Assembly: GCA_949825025.1 (NCBI GenBank)
Contig: OX463780.1
Coordinates: 43,938,979 to 44,002,978 of the forward strand
Direction: 5' to 3'
Origin: Siphlonurus alternatus
Taxonomy: Eukaryota; Arthropoda; Insecta; Ephemeroptera; Siphlonuridae
DNA length: 64,000 bases
Shown piece after piece: positions 36,801 through 47,449 of this stretch (within the stretch, counting starts at the first letter, position 1; each line of letters starts with the position of its first letter). The position numbers and the translations under genes were made by a program. The notes under the pieces were generated by a model. That model had not been told where the DNA came from. It made no database searches and worked only from the letters and a program-made list of their open reading frames with translations.

Positions 36801-38721
36801 ATGGCAGCTGATCAATTTTGTCTACGCTGGAATAATTTCCAAAGCAATATTGTATCTGCGTTAGAATGCTTAAAATCTGAAGAAGATTTAGTTGATGTAA
36901 CATTAGTATGTGAAGCACATGCTGTTAAGGCTCACAAAGTTATACTTTCTGCCTGCAGTCCATACTTCAGAAATGTTTTTAAAGTAAGTTGTAACAAATA
37001 TACATACTTTGGTGTAAGAATTGTCTATTTCAAAATGTTTTTTTATGCTAACTGTTATTCTTCAGGAAAATCCGTGCCAACACCCTGTGGTTATTCTGAA
37101 AGATGTTAGTGCCGAGGACCTAGAGGCGTTGCTCAGCTTCATGTACCAAGGGGAGGTTTACATTAGCCAGGAGAGACTTTCATCTTTCCTGCGTACAGCC
37201 GAGCTGCTGCAAGTCAGAGGACTGACAGGAGCCTCTGCTCCAAACAACACGCAGTCTGTAGACGTGGTGAGACATTCAAATTTTTAGCAATATTCTCGTT
37301 CTATAAATCTCTAGATGCATCATACTGTACAGTATATTATCAGCTGAGATTTTTGGTACAGTAATTAATTGCTGCTTAAGGTCTGTCGCTATGAAAATAT
37401 GCAAGTGGAATGAAAAGAGATGTCACTACCAGTCTTTAGTAAATGATGTCCGAGATTGGGTGATTTTAATTCCAACATTTCAAAGGAAATAATAAGATTA
37501 ACCGTTTTTAAATGAGCAACAGTCATTATAATTATGTTTATCTATTTCCTAGTCTGATTAATTTGTGAATACAATAATTATATGATAAGTTATTGCAGTT
37601 AAAAAAATGCCCCTATAACTCAGAGAGCAAAAGCTCAAGGCAAAGAAAGAAATATGAAGGTCAGCCGTGCCGTGATGAATGCTCCTGCTCTACCGTTGCG
37701 AGTGCGCCTCAACATTCCATTGTATTTTAAATTGAATAGAAGGGAGAGTAACGGTAAATAAACAAAGATGTATTATTTTGAAAGAATTAATATTATGATT
37801 TTTAGGATAGTAAGCATCGAAACTTTTTTTTTTTCGATAAAAAAATAAAATATATTATTGTATTTTTTAATTCCTTTTGTTATATATAATGAATCTAACT
37901 CGAATCTAAGTAATAATCCTAATAATTACGTAATTTTATATATTAAAATTTACTATCATTCATAATGCTGTTTCGCTTTAGGTGGCTCATCATGTCTAAT
38001 CATATGCTTGAAATAAAAATAATTTGATAATAATTTGTTTCTGGATCCGCGCCTGATTATATTTATATATATATTAATAATTTTTTTTTTTTTTTTACAA
38101 GGATACACCCCTAAGAGCTTACAGCTCGCGGCGGGGTACTGGGTAGGGATATAAGGTAGGGAACGGATAGTGGCCACGGCCTGCATGCTTACGCGTCCCA
38201 GCATTCGCTGAGGTGAGACTGAGGGAACCGTGGAAAACCTCAGTCAGGACGGACACCTTTACTTTTTCTCAATGGACCAAAGCGATGTCCAAAGCCTGGA
38301 GAACCACACACAAGTGCATCACTGCACTGGATGGAAAGCGAGACGAATTTACCCCAGGGAGGGAGCAGCGTATTTTTTACTTGAAACGGTCACCCATCCA
38401 AGTACTAACCACGCTCGACGTAGCTTGACTTCGGTGATCTAACGAGAACCGGTCAATGCACTGCGCCAATAATATTATTATTAAAAAAAAATAATAATAA
38501 ATATAATTATTTATTTATTTAAATTTATATATATTTTATATTTTTGTAGATATGTATTATATAAATACATATATAACTATACATATAATAATATATATAT
38601 AGTTATATAATATTATAACTATATTATAAATGTTATAATAAATATTATAATTTTATATAATTACGGTCCAATAATTAATAATAATTATAATAATTAATTA
38701 ATTTTTCTCTCAATAAAAAAA

Positions 38722-38758
<37 letters not shown>

Positions 38759-40928
38759 GCATTTTTTTTTTTTTATTGGAGGAATTTAATAGCTAGAGCT
38801 AGGCCTTGTAGGAGCCATCAATTTCCGTGTGCAGACTACCAATGCTGAGCTGCATGAGCACGGCCCATGGGTCTGCACGGCCCACGGGCCCGCCCGTGCA
38901 GATCCGTGCGCGAGCCCGCAGAACCTAAACCGTCTCGTTTAGGACTGCACCTAGGCGAGCAAGCTAGGTGCAGTCCCGAACAATGGGACAATGCACAGTA
39001 CATCCGAGGAGAAAAAAATTCAGCAAGAGGGCTTGTGACAAAGTGGGGAAATATAGTGTGTAATTTTCTTACTTGTAAAGTCCTTAAAACATTGCTGTAC
39101 AGTATCCATATTAACTTGTTCATCAGAGAATATATATATAATTAATATTATACAATTAAAAATTAAATATCCTTTAAAGTTTTGTAAAAATGTTGGAACA
39201 AAATTCTTCCAATCAGTATTTTTCAAAACGCAAACGTTGCGCCTCTGGTGGCCGGCTACGTAGCGACAGTCCTTAAAGGGTCAAAAAGTACTATTATATT
39301 CAGTACTGTAGTTTTTATACATACTTGGAAAAATAAACCTAATGTAGTTTGTATTTTAAAGTGATGTTAAATCTGTTATTACTGTAATGTCAGTAAATTC
39401 GAGTATTATCTAAAGAGTGGAACTAAATTTGACTATGATTGCACATTGTTTGTGACTTACCAAATTATCATTTAAAGCCTCCAATGGACAACATACATGA
39501 AAATTTTTTATTGCAGAAATGAATAGAAGGTACCAAATTATGCTACTCTGAATTTTTTCAGATTTTTTTGAGACCCGGAACTATTTTTAAATAATTATTG
39601 AAAGTCATGCAATTTCAGTTGGCACCCCTGCAGCCTTAATAAAAAGGATATAGACTGGACGCCTATTGACGCCTCCAGGGGGCGTGGCCGCACTTTCAAT
39701 AATTATTTAAAAATAGTTCTGGGTTTCAAAAAAATGTAAAAGAATCTAGAGTGGCATAATTTGGTACCCTCTATTCATTTCTGCAACAAAAAAATTTCAT
39801 GTATGTTGTCCATTGTAAGGAATATAACTATATTATTCATCTGTTGTAGCCATTGCCAGTCCACGCAACAAGCACACCGACACATCAATCAACGATACCA
39901 GTACCTGCTCTCCGTCCTAGCTCCTCTCACCACAGAGTGGGTAAGAGTCAGCGCTCGGCAGGTTCCCCTCCTCCTCTCAGTGTGCTTTCCCTCCCCTCTC
40001 CTGTGGCCCCAGTACCAGTCCCAAGACATCTTGAGGGTTCTCCTCAGCCTAAGAGACGTAAGGCCATTCCTCGGCGGGTCACAGCACTTCCTTCAAACCC
40101 CACTCCTCAGGAGTCCGTTCCTGTGATCACCAAGCAAGAACCGCTAGATGAAGAGGATATGGGTCTGTGTCATGAAGAAGATGTTAAGCCAACAATGAGC
40201 GGAGATGAGGAAGAAAACGAAGACACTGAGACTTGCAGACAACCAGGGATACCAACTTCAGCATCACAGTCTCCTCTCGCCAGCGATGAGTCTACAAGTA
40301 TGCTTGCAAGATCACTGACAGCACCAAGGAATTCAGATGCATCAGGTAAATACACAGGAATCATCAATGTACTGAAATAAAACCCAGTAAAATGTAACTT
40401 GCGGGAATATAATTCTGAAAATCTCTTTGATGTTAAGAATACCAAATACCAAAAGGACAGTCGTGTGTTTCACATTTTAAGGCTAATAAAATGTTAACTG
40501 TCCCTTGCATTTATATTTTAAATTGTGCCTCATTCAAAAAAAATCATCCAAATTTTTATGTTCAGAATGATGGCTATCATGACTATAATACTAGGAATAA
40601 ATCGAATGTAGTTACTGAAAGACATAACACACAATTTTTCAAAAACTGTGCAATGTATCAAACAGCAAAATTTTATGAATTTTTACCAGCATGTTTGAAA
40701 GAAATAAAAACCAGTAAACTTTTTCGCACAAAATTAAAGAATGTATTGATCAATAAAGAGTTTTACTCTATTAAAGCTTTTGAGAGTAATAAAATGTCTG
40801 AAAAAGTATTATCAGGATTATAAAATAAACAAAATTATAAATTTACATATACATTGTATTGACTGATATATATATGTGTATGTATGTGTATATATACATA
40901 TATGTATGTGTGTGTATATGTGTATGTG

Positions 40929-40989
<61 letters not shown>

Positions 40990-41004
40990 ATATATATATG
41001 TATG

Positions 41005-41037
<33 letters not shown>

Positions 41038-43286
41038 GTTCCACATAAACTAAAATTTATCAGTATTAATGGTGACTTTGGCTTGTATTTTGTTTTTATT
41101 ATTATTGTCAGTGATTGTGTTTGATAGTGTTAAATAACTTATGTAAATGTGTTTAAGTTTGATGTTTTTATGTTGTATTTTGTCCAATTTTGACTTGAAC
41201 ATATGTTTGTCTTGTACAACCAAAAAGAAGTTCCAAAATAAAAATAAAATAAATAAATAAAATAAAATAATTTGTAGTACATATTGCCTTTCTCTCACTT
41301 TAGTAATTTTTTAATAAAATTTTAATTCATTGAATTTTATACTGTACTGAATTTATTTCATGATAAATTTTTTTATAAACTTGGGGCCAAGCTAAAGGTC
41401 ACATCTAGCGATGTCAAATCAATGACAAAGATGCAACAAAATTGCCATTTTGGTGGCACAGCTAGAGCCGAACAGTGGTATCGCTACACTATTTGGCAAC
41501 ATTGCTTGATTTTACGCTACTGTATTTCATTGGCTGGTGACACTCATGTTTGATGGGACATTTAGCTTGGCCTCCAGTGTATCTAAATAAAAATAAATTA
41601 AAAAAATTTCAATCTGACTGCATTATACATGCCCACAAAATTTGAAATTATTAAAATTATACTCTAAGACCCACGCTGACTTGCTTGTAACAATGCAACA
41701 TCTTTAGCGATTGATAAACATTTGGCAGTTATACTGTAATTGTACTGTTACTTCTCATTGATATAGAACTCAACAACATACTAAGAAAAGCTGATTTGAT
41801 CTGTCAGCCCACATAGTCCAAATTAACTCTAGCTCATGGTATTTTTAACATGGTGTTTTTTGTCTGCAGGTTCTCACTCTCCGCTGCATAACTCCCTTGG
41901 TATGATGGACGGTTCGACGGGGGAGCAACTTTCGCCAGGTCAGTCGACCTCTCCTCTGCCTCTCTTTCTGCTGGCTTGCATGCGGCTAGGGGGCTTGTCT
42001 GCGCCCACTGGGGAGCGGCATGCTCTTTCGCACACCCCACCACCCCAGCTGCCGGAATAATGGAACCCTCCACTGCAGGTCTTTGCTTTGTGTCGGGCTC
42101 TGAACTTAATTAATGGAATAATTGGTGTTCCTATTATTTTTAATACTTGAATTCAAAGAGCAAAGTCATCTAATATTCCATTAGTTTTGATATTTTTTAC
42201 TGTGAGGAAATGCAGTTGTTTCATTATTGTTCTTATATTTCCTTACAGTAGGATTTATATATTGCTATTAAAGCTTTTATGTACTAGTCAATTGGGTTAA
42301 TGGTATTTTCTTGCTGCTTTATACTAACTGTACATTTTTTCTTCTACAGTAAAATTTAATTTATAAATAAAATTTAACGTTTCAAACATTTCTTTTAATA
42401 AAAAACATGGTCTGCAGGTGAAAATATTAATGTACTGTATAATGTTAATTTATAAATTGTAAACTTTATTGGGATAGGGGGTTAAAAACTAGGGTTATTT
42501 AAAATATCATAGCGGTTATTCCTTTCTGTCCTATTAACTTCCTTGCTTGTCATGATTGGTAGATTGAGAGTGTTAGGGCAATCATTAGATGTGAGTGAGA
42601 GCGTTGGCATCTCTGGTTACAGGGATGCCGAGCCTCCTCACCCCCCGCACCCCTGCCTCAACCCTTGCAAGGCGCTACCTGCGTCGCCATCATCGTCCCA
42701 GCCCCCTTGCAGAGGGCCAGGGGGAGGAGGGGGAGAATGGCTCGTGCCGTCAACCCAGGGTGTGCCCCCTGTGCAGCAGAACTTTCAGTAACGCGTTCAA
42801 CCTCAAGCAACATATGATGAACATACATATACCTCCTGTTTCTGTTAAATGTCCTCAATGTCACTGTATAGTTAAAAACAAATTATATCTACGTAAACAT
42901 TTAGTTAAAGTACATAATGTACCTTTAAGACGTATTTGTGATAGTGATGGTAGACGTGTTTATGTACAAAATGTAGGATCTAGGGATAATAATAGTTATT
43001 TGTAAAGATTTTAATATATTTTATAGTATTATTAGTTTTAAAAATAAAGTATTTACGTAACTTTAAGGGTAAGGTAATACGAATCAGTTGATTTTGTAGT
43101 CCCATTTGATTAACATATAAACCTTAGCAAATTCACAAAAATTCTGAAAAAAATTTGAGAGACAGATTTTAGTACCTAAAAGCCATAGAAAAAATTTAAA
43201 GACAATTATTCGAGCCAATTTTTTTTTAAATTAAGTTTTTAGTTTGACTCTCCATGGGAAAGCCCTATGCTGAAAATTAAAAAAAT

Positions 43287-43317
<31 letters not shown>

Positions 43318-46300
43318 CGGCTCGAATAATTGTCTTGAAATTTGTTCTGTGGCTTTTAGGTACTAATTAATATCTGTCTCAATTTTTTTTCAGAATTTTT
43401 GGGAATTTGCTAAGGTTTACATGGGACTTGGAATCAAATGGGATTAAAAAATCAGCTGATTCGTGTTACCTTAACTTACCCTTAACAATTTTAGAGAGCA
43501 TTCAATGTTTTTTGTATATATTATTATATATCTTGTTCTACTGTTTGCTTTACTTATCATGCAGATTTCTAAAATGCACTAAAACAATTTCATCTAAGTT
43601 TTTGATATTTTTGTACAAATTATTGAAATTTTAGATCTGAAAGATAAATTATGGACTTAATTCACCTAATAGCTCAAAATAATGCCAGTCTTTTCTGTAA
43701 TGACATGTCCAAAATTATTTCAGCTATTATATACATGTCATGTATATTCAGTTAATGCTTGAGTTTTAAAAATATTTTACAATATTAAGGTACTGTAAAT
43801 ATTATTACAACTATTGTTTCAAAGTACAAATTATTGTAGAGATAATGCTAATTAATTTCTGTATTAAATTGCTATGTAACCAACTGTGTACCTCACCTTG
43901 CCTTGTCAACTGCTAAACAACAGCTTACTTTATATGATTTAACATGTGGGTAAAATTTGGTGGAAGTAAGTCTATTAAAATATGATGACAATTTTTTATA
44001 ACCACTAATATTTTATGTAATAACAGCATGTATAAAGGCATGGGAATAACATTTATTTTATTAACACAGTTCAAAAATGTGTGTATATATTATAAAATAT
44101 ATATGTCATAGCACTAAAATAAATGTGATGCTAATATAAATTGGATCAGTCTTAAAATATTAATTATTCCTTCTTTTAGGTAGAATAAACATATTGTTTT
44201 TAAACTGTATACAAATATTATTCAAAGTACTTTTACAAATGTTCTTGCAGCTAATACACAGTAATATAAAAATGCATCTGCTAAGCATGCTTGCAGGGAG
44301 TAACTTAATTATTAGTATGATGAAGATAATGCTTATAACTTTTATTTTTTACTTATTAACCAAATGCAAGGATGCAAATAATGTTTTGTTTGATCAATTT
44401 TAATGATCCTGCTTCTAGGTTTTCTATTTAGTTTACAATGAGATCAAAAGTCAAAACCACTTGAATGTAAATCTTGGAAGTACACAAAAAGTTGTTGGAC
44501 CTTTAAGTACTATTCAGATAAGGTTTAAAGTAGTAGGGTTTTATAATTTTTTTACTTACTTGACCTACTTAATTTATATTTTAAGGGTAAGGTAACGCCA
44601 CCAATGTTAAAAAAAATCCCTCACACAAAAATTCTGAAAAAAATTTAAAATGTTCTCCTCTATACCCCCTATCAGTACCTAAAATATCAGGTATACAAAT
44701 ACGATCTAGTTTTTGAGTTATAAATTTTTAAAGTTGACTACTTTAACATGGTGAAATGAAACTCCCATGTTAAATTGGTCAACTTTAAAAATTCATAACT
44801 CAAAAACTAGATCGTATTTGTATACCTGATATTTAAGCTACTGATAGGGGGTGTAGAGGAGAACATTTTAAATTTTTTTCAGAATTTTTGTGAGAGGGAT
44901 TTTTTTTAACATTGGTGGCGTTACCTTACCCTTAAGTTAAAAAAAAATGATAAAAAGGTTTTAAAATTTAATAAAAAAAAAATGATAAGCCAAGAGAAGA
45001 GATGTAAGATATTGTAGGTTTTGGGACACTTGGAAAATTATGTACTCGGTAGCTGAAGGAAGTGTTGCACATGTTGGTGTTCCAGGAAGTCAGGCTGCGG
45101 CAGGAAGGCCAGCGGGCGGTCTGCCGAGAGTGGCTCAGGGCGGGACATGTCCGCACTGTGGCCAGGAGTACGCCAACCAATCATCACTCAAGTACCACGT
45201 GCGTCTCGTACACTCAGAGATGACTGACAGGGCCTGTTGTCACTTGTGTCCTCTGTCGTTCAGAACAAGAGAAAGCTTTAAATTGAAACAACACATGAAA
45301 GAAGCTCATAACGTCCATTATTGAAAATTGCAACAAAGTCTTTTCTTCAAATTTTTTTATTTGCTTTTTGATAAAGCACTTTATGTATAATATTGTATAA
45401 AATAATTGTTCTTTTTTTTTAAAAAAATGTTTACATAATGGACCAATTGCAACTTAAAGTGCAATATAAATATTATTTATATAAGTATAATAGTAATGGT
45501 GGTTGTTTCTTTAATATTAAAAGTAATTGCATTGTTTTGTGCACTCATGTCTTCTTTGTTGAAGGTTAAAAACTTTCAATTGCATTTTGATGGTAAACTT
45601 TGCTGAAATTCATTGTTTTAATTTTGTTGGGAAAAAAAAAAAAAAAAAAATGGAAAAATGCAATATGTACCAAGTATAGCTCTACTGAACATATTTTTTA
45701 TATTTATTTTTTATCATTATGTTCAATGACAATTTTATCGCCATAATTATTTTTATTTATTCTTAATTTTTTATTACATATTGTTTATCAGAAATTAGAT
45801 TGATGTGCTTATTAAATTAGCATTGTGGTTTTCGTGATATGTGCATTTTTGGATTATGCTTCTTTTTACATTTATTTTATTATTTTATATTAGTTACATC
45901 ATCTTTTGCTGTACGTAATGTTCACCAGCAGACCATGTGAATCTTTAATTAATTCATTTTTTAGCATGTTCTATTTTCTTATAGAACTATACCCATGTGA
46001 GGTAAAAAAAAATAAGCATGTAGCAAAATTTTCACTGTATTTTTTTACTTTCTATTATTGCAGTATTGAAAAAAAAAATATTTCTTGCTTCAATTTTATT
46101 TTTTGCATTCATGTTGTTTTTGTATGGATACAAAAGGCTATTGTTTCAAATTTTTGTATTTTTTTATGTTTTATTTTACTTGATTGCAGAGACATTATTT
46201 AACGCTGAGCTGAAGATAATGTTAATAACTTGTGAAGCTTTGCAGAAAGCTAGTTTAAGAAAACTTTTTGAAGGTTGAGTTAACTGAAGTTGAATCGCAG

Positions 46301-47449
46301 TTCAATTGCAAAACCGTGGTGTTAATTGCCAGATTATCAAGATTATCATCTGAGTGTTACGAGAGTTGAAGCGAGGTTTAGGAGTAGGGAAATTAATCCA
46401 CAGTTAATTGTTTCTTCTGCAAGGAAACTTGAAGCACAAATTAAGGGTAAGATAACGCCACCAATGTTAAAAAAATCCCTCACATAAAAATTCTGAAAAA
46501 AATTTAAAATGTTTTCCTCTAATTTGCATGACTAATTCAACATGGAAGTTTCATTTCTCCATGTTAAGGGTAAGGTAACGCCACCAATGTTAAAAAAAAT
46601 CCCTCTCACAAAAATTCTGAAAAAAATTTAAATTTCCTCTACACCCCCTATCAGTAGCTAAAATATGAGGTATACAAATACGATCTAGTTTTTGAGTTAT
46701 GAATTTTTAAAGTTGGCCAATTTAACATGGGAGTTTCATTTCTCCATGTTAAAGTAGTCAACTTTAAAAATTTATAACTCAAAAACTAGATCGTATTTGT
46801 ATACCTGATATTTTAGGTACTGATAGGGGGTATAGAGGAGAACATTTTAATTTTTTTTTCAGAATTTTTGTGAGAGGGATTTTTTTTAACATTGGTGGCG
46901 TTACCTTACCCTTAAAACTAGATTGTATTTGTATACCTGATATTTTAGCTACTGATATAGGGGGTGTAGAGGAGAACATTTTAAATTTTTTTCAGAATTT
47001 TTGTGTGAGGGATTTTTTTTTTTTTTTTAACATTGGTGGCGTTATCTTAGTCTTAAGTCTGTTTTAGTGAGACTGCGCACTTAAATGAAACTACGCTGTC
47101 AAGTTAAACAACATCTCTGCAATCTAGTTTTATTTTTCTTAAAGTATTTTAGAAATATATATATATATATATATATTAAAAAACATACACTTATTTTACA
47201 GATAATAGAACGAGTGAAAATAGAATGTGTAGCCGACCGTGCCCTGTTTGCCATAAAATTATCTCAAACAAGTCTAACCTTGTAAAGCACATGCGCATCA
47301 AGCACGGGGGTACATACCTTCAGGAGGTATCTTGCCACCTGTGCGGCAAGGTGTTCAAGCACAAGTACTCTCTCTCGGCACACATCTACTCCCTGCACAG
47401 ACAAGCAAACCCCGACCAGGAAAACCAACCTGACGAACAGGATACATGA
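36801..47449 (+). CDS. BTB/C2H2 transcription factor with alternative zinc-finger ends (broad/lola-like)
   Basis: BTB factors of this type dimerise and choose DNA targets through alternative zinc-finger exons. Shared part: exons 36801-36983 (61 codons), 37066-37266 (67 codons) and 39850-40345 (165 codons plus one base). Residues 1-128 hold the BTB domain: [61 protein letters not shown] and [13 protein letters not shown]. Exon 3 is a low-complexity Pro/Ser/acidic linker with a basic PKRRK patch and a KQEPLDEED stretch resembling a sumoylation site. It ends in phase 1. Downstream exons at 41870, 42623, 45086 and 47202 all accept phase 1, giving proteins of about 356 to 420 aa. The ATG is preceded by an AG at 36791-36792, so a 5' UTR exon lies upstream. 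Exact orthology (broad, lola or another paralogue) is not resolved. Confidence 0.85.
38081..38466 (-). mobile_element. 5S-rRNA-derived SINE
   Basis: Read on the minus strand, 38453-38388 matches eukaryotic 5S rRNA: ACCGGTTCTCG, GATCACCGAAGT, AAGC, then GGTTAGTACTTGGATGGGTG, which covers the internal pol III promoter. A non-5S body follows, and the element ends in a poly(A) run (T run at 38081-38096). It has the layout of SINE3-class elements. In intron 2 of the BTB gene. Confidence 0.85.
38872..38976. other. GC-rich segment with two strong hairpins
   Basis: Hairpin 1 pairs TCTGCACGG (38872-38880) with CCGTGCAGA (38894-38902). Hairpin 2 pairs GGACTGCACCTAG (38942-38954) with its perfect complement (38964-38976) around a 9-base loop. 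The block is strikingly GC-rich inside an AT-rich intron. Could be a structured RNA or part of a repeat; no RNA family is recognised. Confidence 0.5.
39482..39815. mobile_element. Long fold-back element, subfamily B
   Basis: Arms begin CAATGGACAACATACATGAA on both sides (inverted). Inner arms share TTATTGCAGAAATG and AATTATTGAAAGT with subfamily A but lack the CRE sites; the centre holds CCTCCAGGGGGCGTGGCC. Ends 34 bases before BTB exon 3. Confidence 0.9.
40495..41268 (+). mobile_element. 5'-truncated LINE (non-LTR retrotransposon) 3' end
   Basis: A frame from about 40564 to 40823 reads [20 protein letters not shown], then [13 protein letters not shown], the usual C-terminal tail of CR1/Jockey-like reverse transcriptases. 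It is followed by a 3' region with a TATG/TA microsatellite and an A-rich AAATA tail (41235-41268). Only the last part survives. Between BTB exons; not part of the host protein. Confidence 0.6.
40866..41039. repeat. Compound TA/TATG/TGTA microsatellite
   Basis: Alternating TA, TATG and TG units, open in several frames as IYIY-type peptides that are not genes. Confidence 0.95.
41378..41579. mobile_element. Small DNA element with CACTGGAGGCC-type ends
   Basis: Right end, read inward, is CACTGGAGGCCAAGCTAAAT; the left end is decayed (GGGGCCAAGCTAAAGGTC). TA flanks both sides. The interior shares GTGGCACAGCT with the copy at 53696-53842. A Tc1/mariner-type origin is possible. Confidence 0.7.
41870..42060 (+). 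CDS. BTB gene: alternative terminal exon or phase-preserving cassette exon
   Basis: Acceptor TGTCTGCAG before 41870, phase 1. The frame reads [20 protein letters not shown]. It can either continue to TAA at 42058-42060 (no zinc finger) or splice out at GTCAGT after 41938, giving a 69-base cassette that keeps phase 1 for the zinc-finger exons downstream. Confidence 0.5.
42623..43005 (+). CDS. BTB gene: alternative terminal exon 1 with two C2H2 fingers
   Basis: Acceptor GGTTACAG, phase 1. Fingers: [17 protein letters not shown]...H and [17 protein letters not shown]...H, both C-x2-C-x12-H-x4-H. Stop TAA at 43003-43005. The first half, with finger 1, is GC-rich; from about 42800 codon use turns sharply AT-rich. 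Confidence 0.8.
43063..43485. mobile_element. TTAA-flanked palindromic element, 423 bp
   Basis: TTAA at both ends; ends read GGGTAAGGTAATACGAATCA and, inverted, GGGTAAGTTAAGGTAACACG. Long imperfect arms around an A-rich centre. TTAA target choice suggests a piggyBac-like mobiliser. Confidence 0.8.
44581..44935. mobile_element. TTAA-flanked palindromic element, 355 bp
   Basis: Ends TTAAGGGTAAGGTAACGCCA and its inverted copy. Arms of about 160 bases pair almost perfectly; the centre holds two copies of ACATGG/CCATGT. Closely related to the element at 46564-46915. Confidence 0.9.
45086..45324 (+). CDS. BTB gene: alternative terminal exon 2 with two C2H2 fingers
   Basis: Acceptor GTGTTCCAG, phase 1. 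Finger 1 is [17 protein letters not shown]...H with canonical spacing. Finger 2 starts CHLCPLSF and has 14 rather than 12 residues between the last Cys and first His ([11 protein letters not shown] end). Stop at 45322-45324. Confidence 0.8.
46441..47056. mobile_element. TTAA-flanked palindromic element interrupted by a second copy
   Basis: The outer element starts TTAAGGGTAAGATAACGCCA and ends in CTTAGTCTTAA. It is split by the inner copy at 46564-46915. About 30 bases expected on the right side of the junction are missing compared with the uninterrupted copy at 44.6 kb. Confidence 0.85.
46564..46915. mobile_element. Inner TTAA-flanked palindromic element, 352 bp
   Basis: Complete copy with TTAA at both ends and GGGTAAGGTAACGCCACC termini, inserted into a TTAA of the surrounding copy, so this insertion is the younger of the two. 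Confidence 0.9.
47202..47449 (+). CDS. BTB gene: alternative terminal exon 3 with two C2H2 fingers
   Basis: Acceptor TATTTTACAG, phase 1. Fingers [17 protein letters not shown]...H and [17 protein letters not shown]...H, both canonical, then an acidic [13 protein letters not shown] tail. Stop TGA at 47447-47449. Confidence 0.85.

Noticed and set aside
38836..39145. Frames of about 92-95 codons on both strands over the GC-rich hairpin block
   Set aside because: No start, splice or family evidence; openness follows from GC content and inverted-repeat symmetry.
40835..41046. Frames of YIYI/CVCV-type repeats on both strands
   Set aside because: Translations of a TA/TG microsatellite.
45906..46278. 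Two long Phe-rich frames
   Set aside because: AT-rich intron between BTB finger exons; poly-Phe/Leu content is typical of T-rich sequence.
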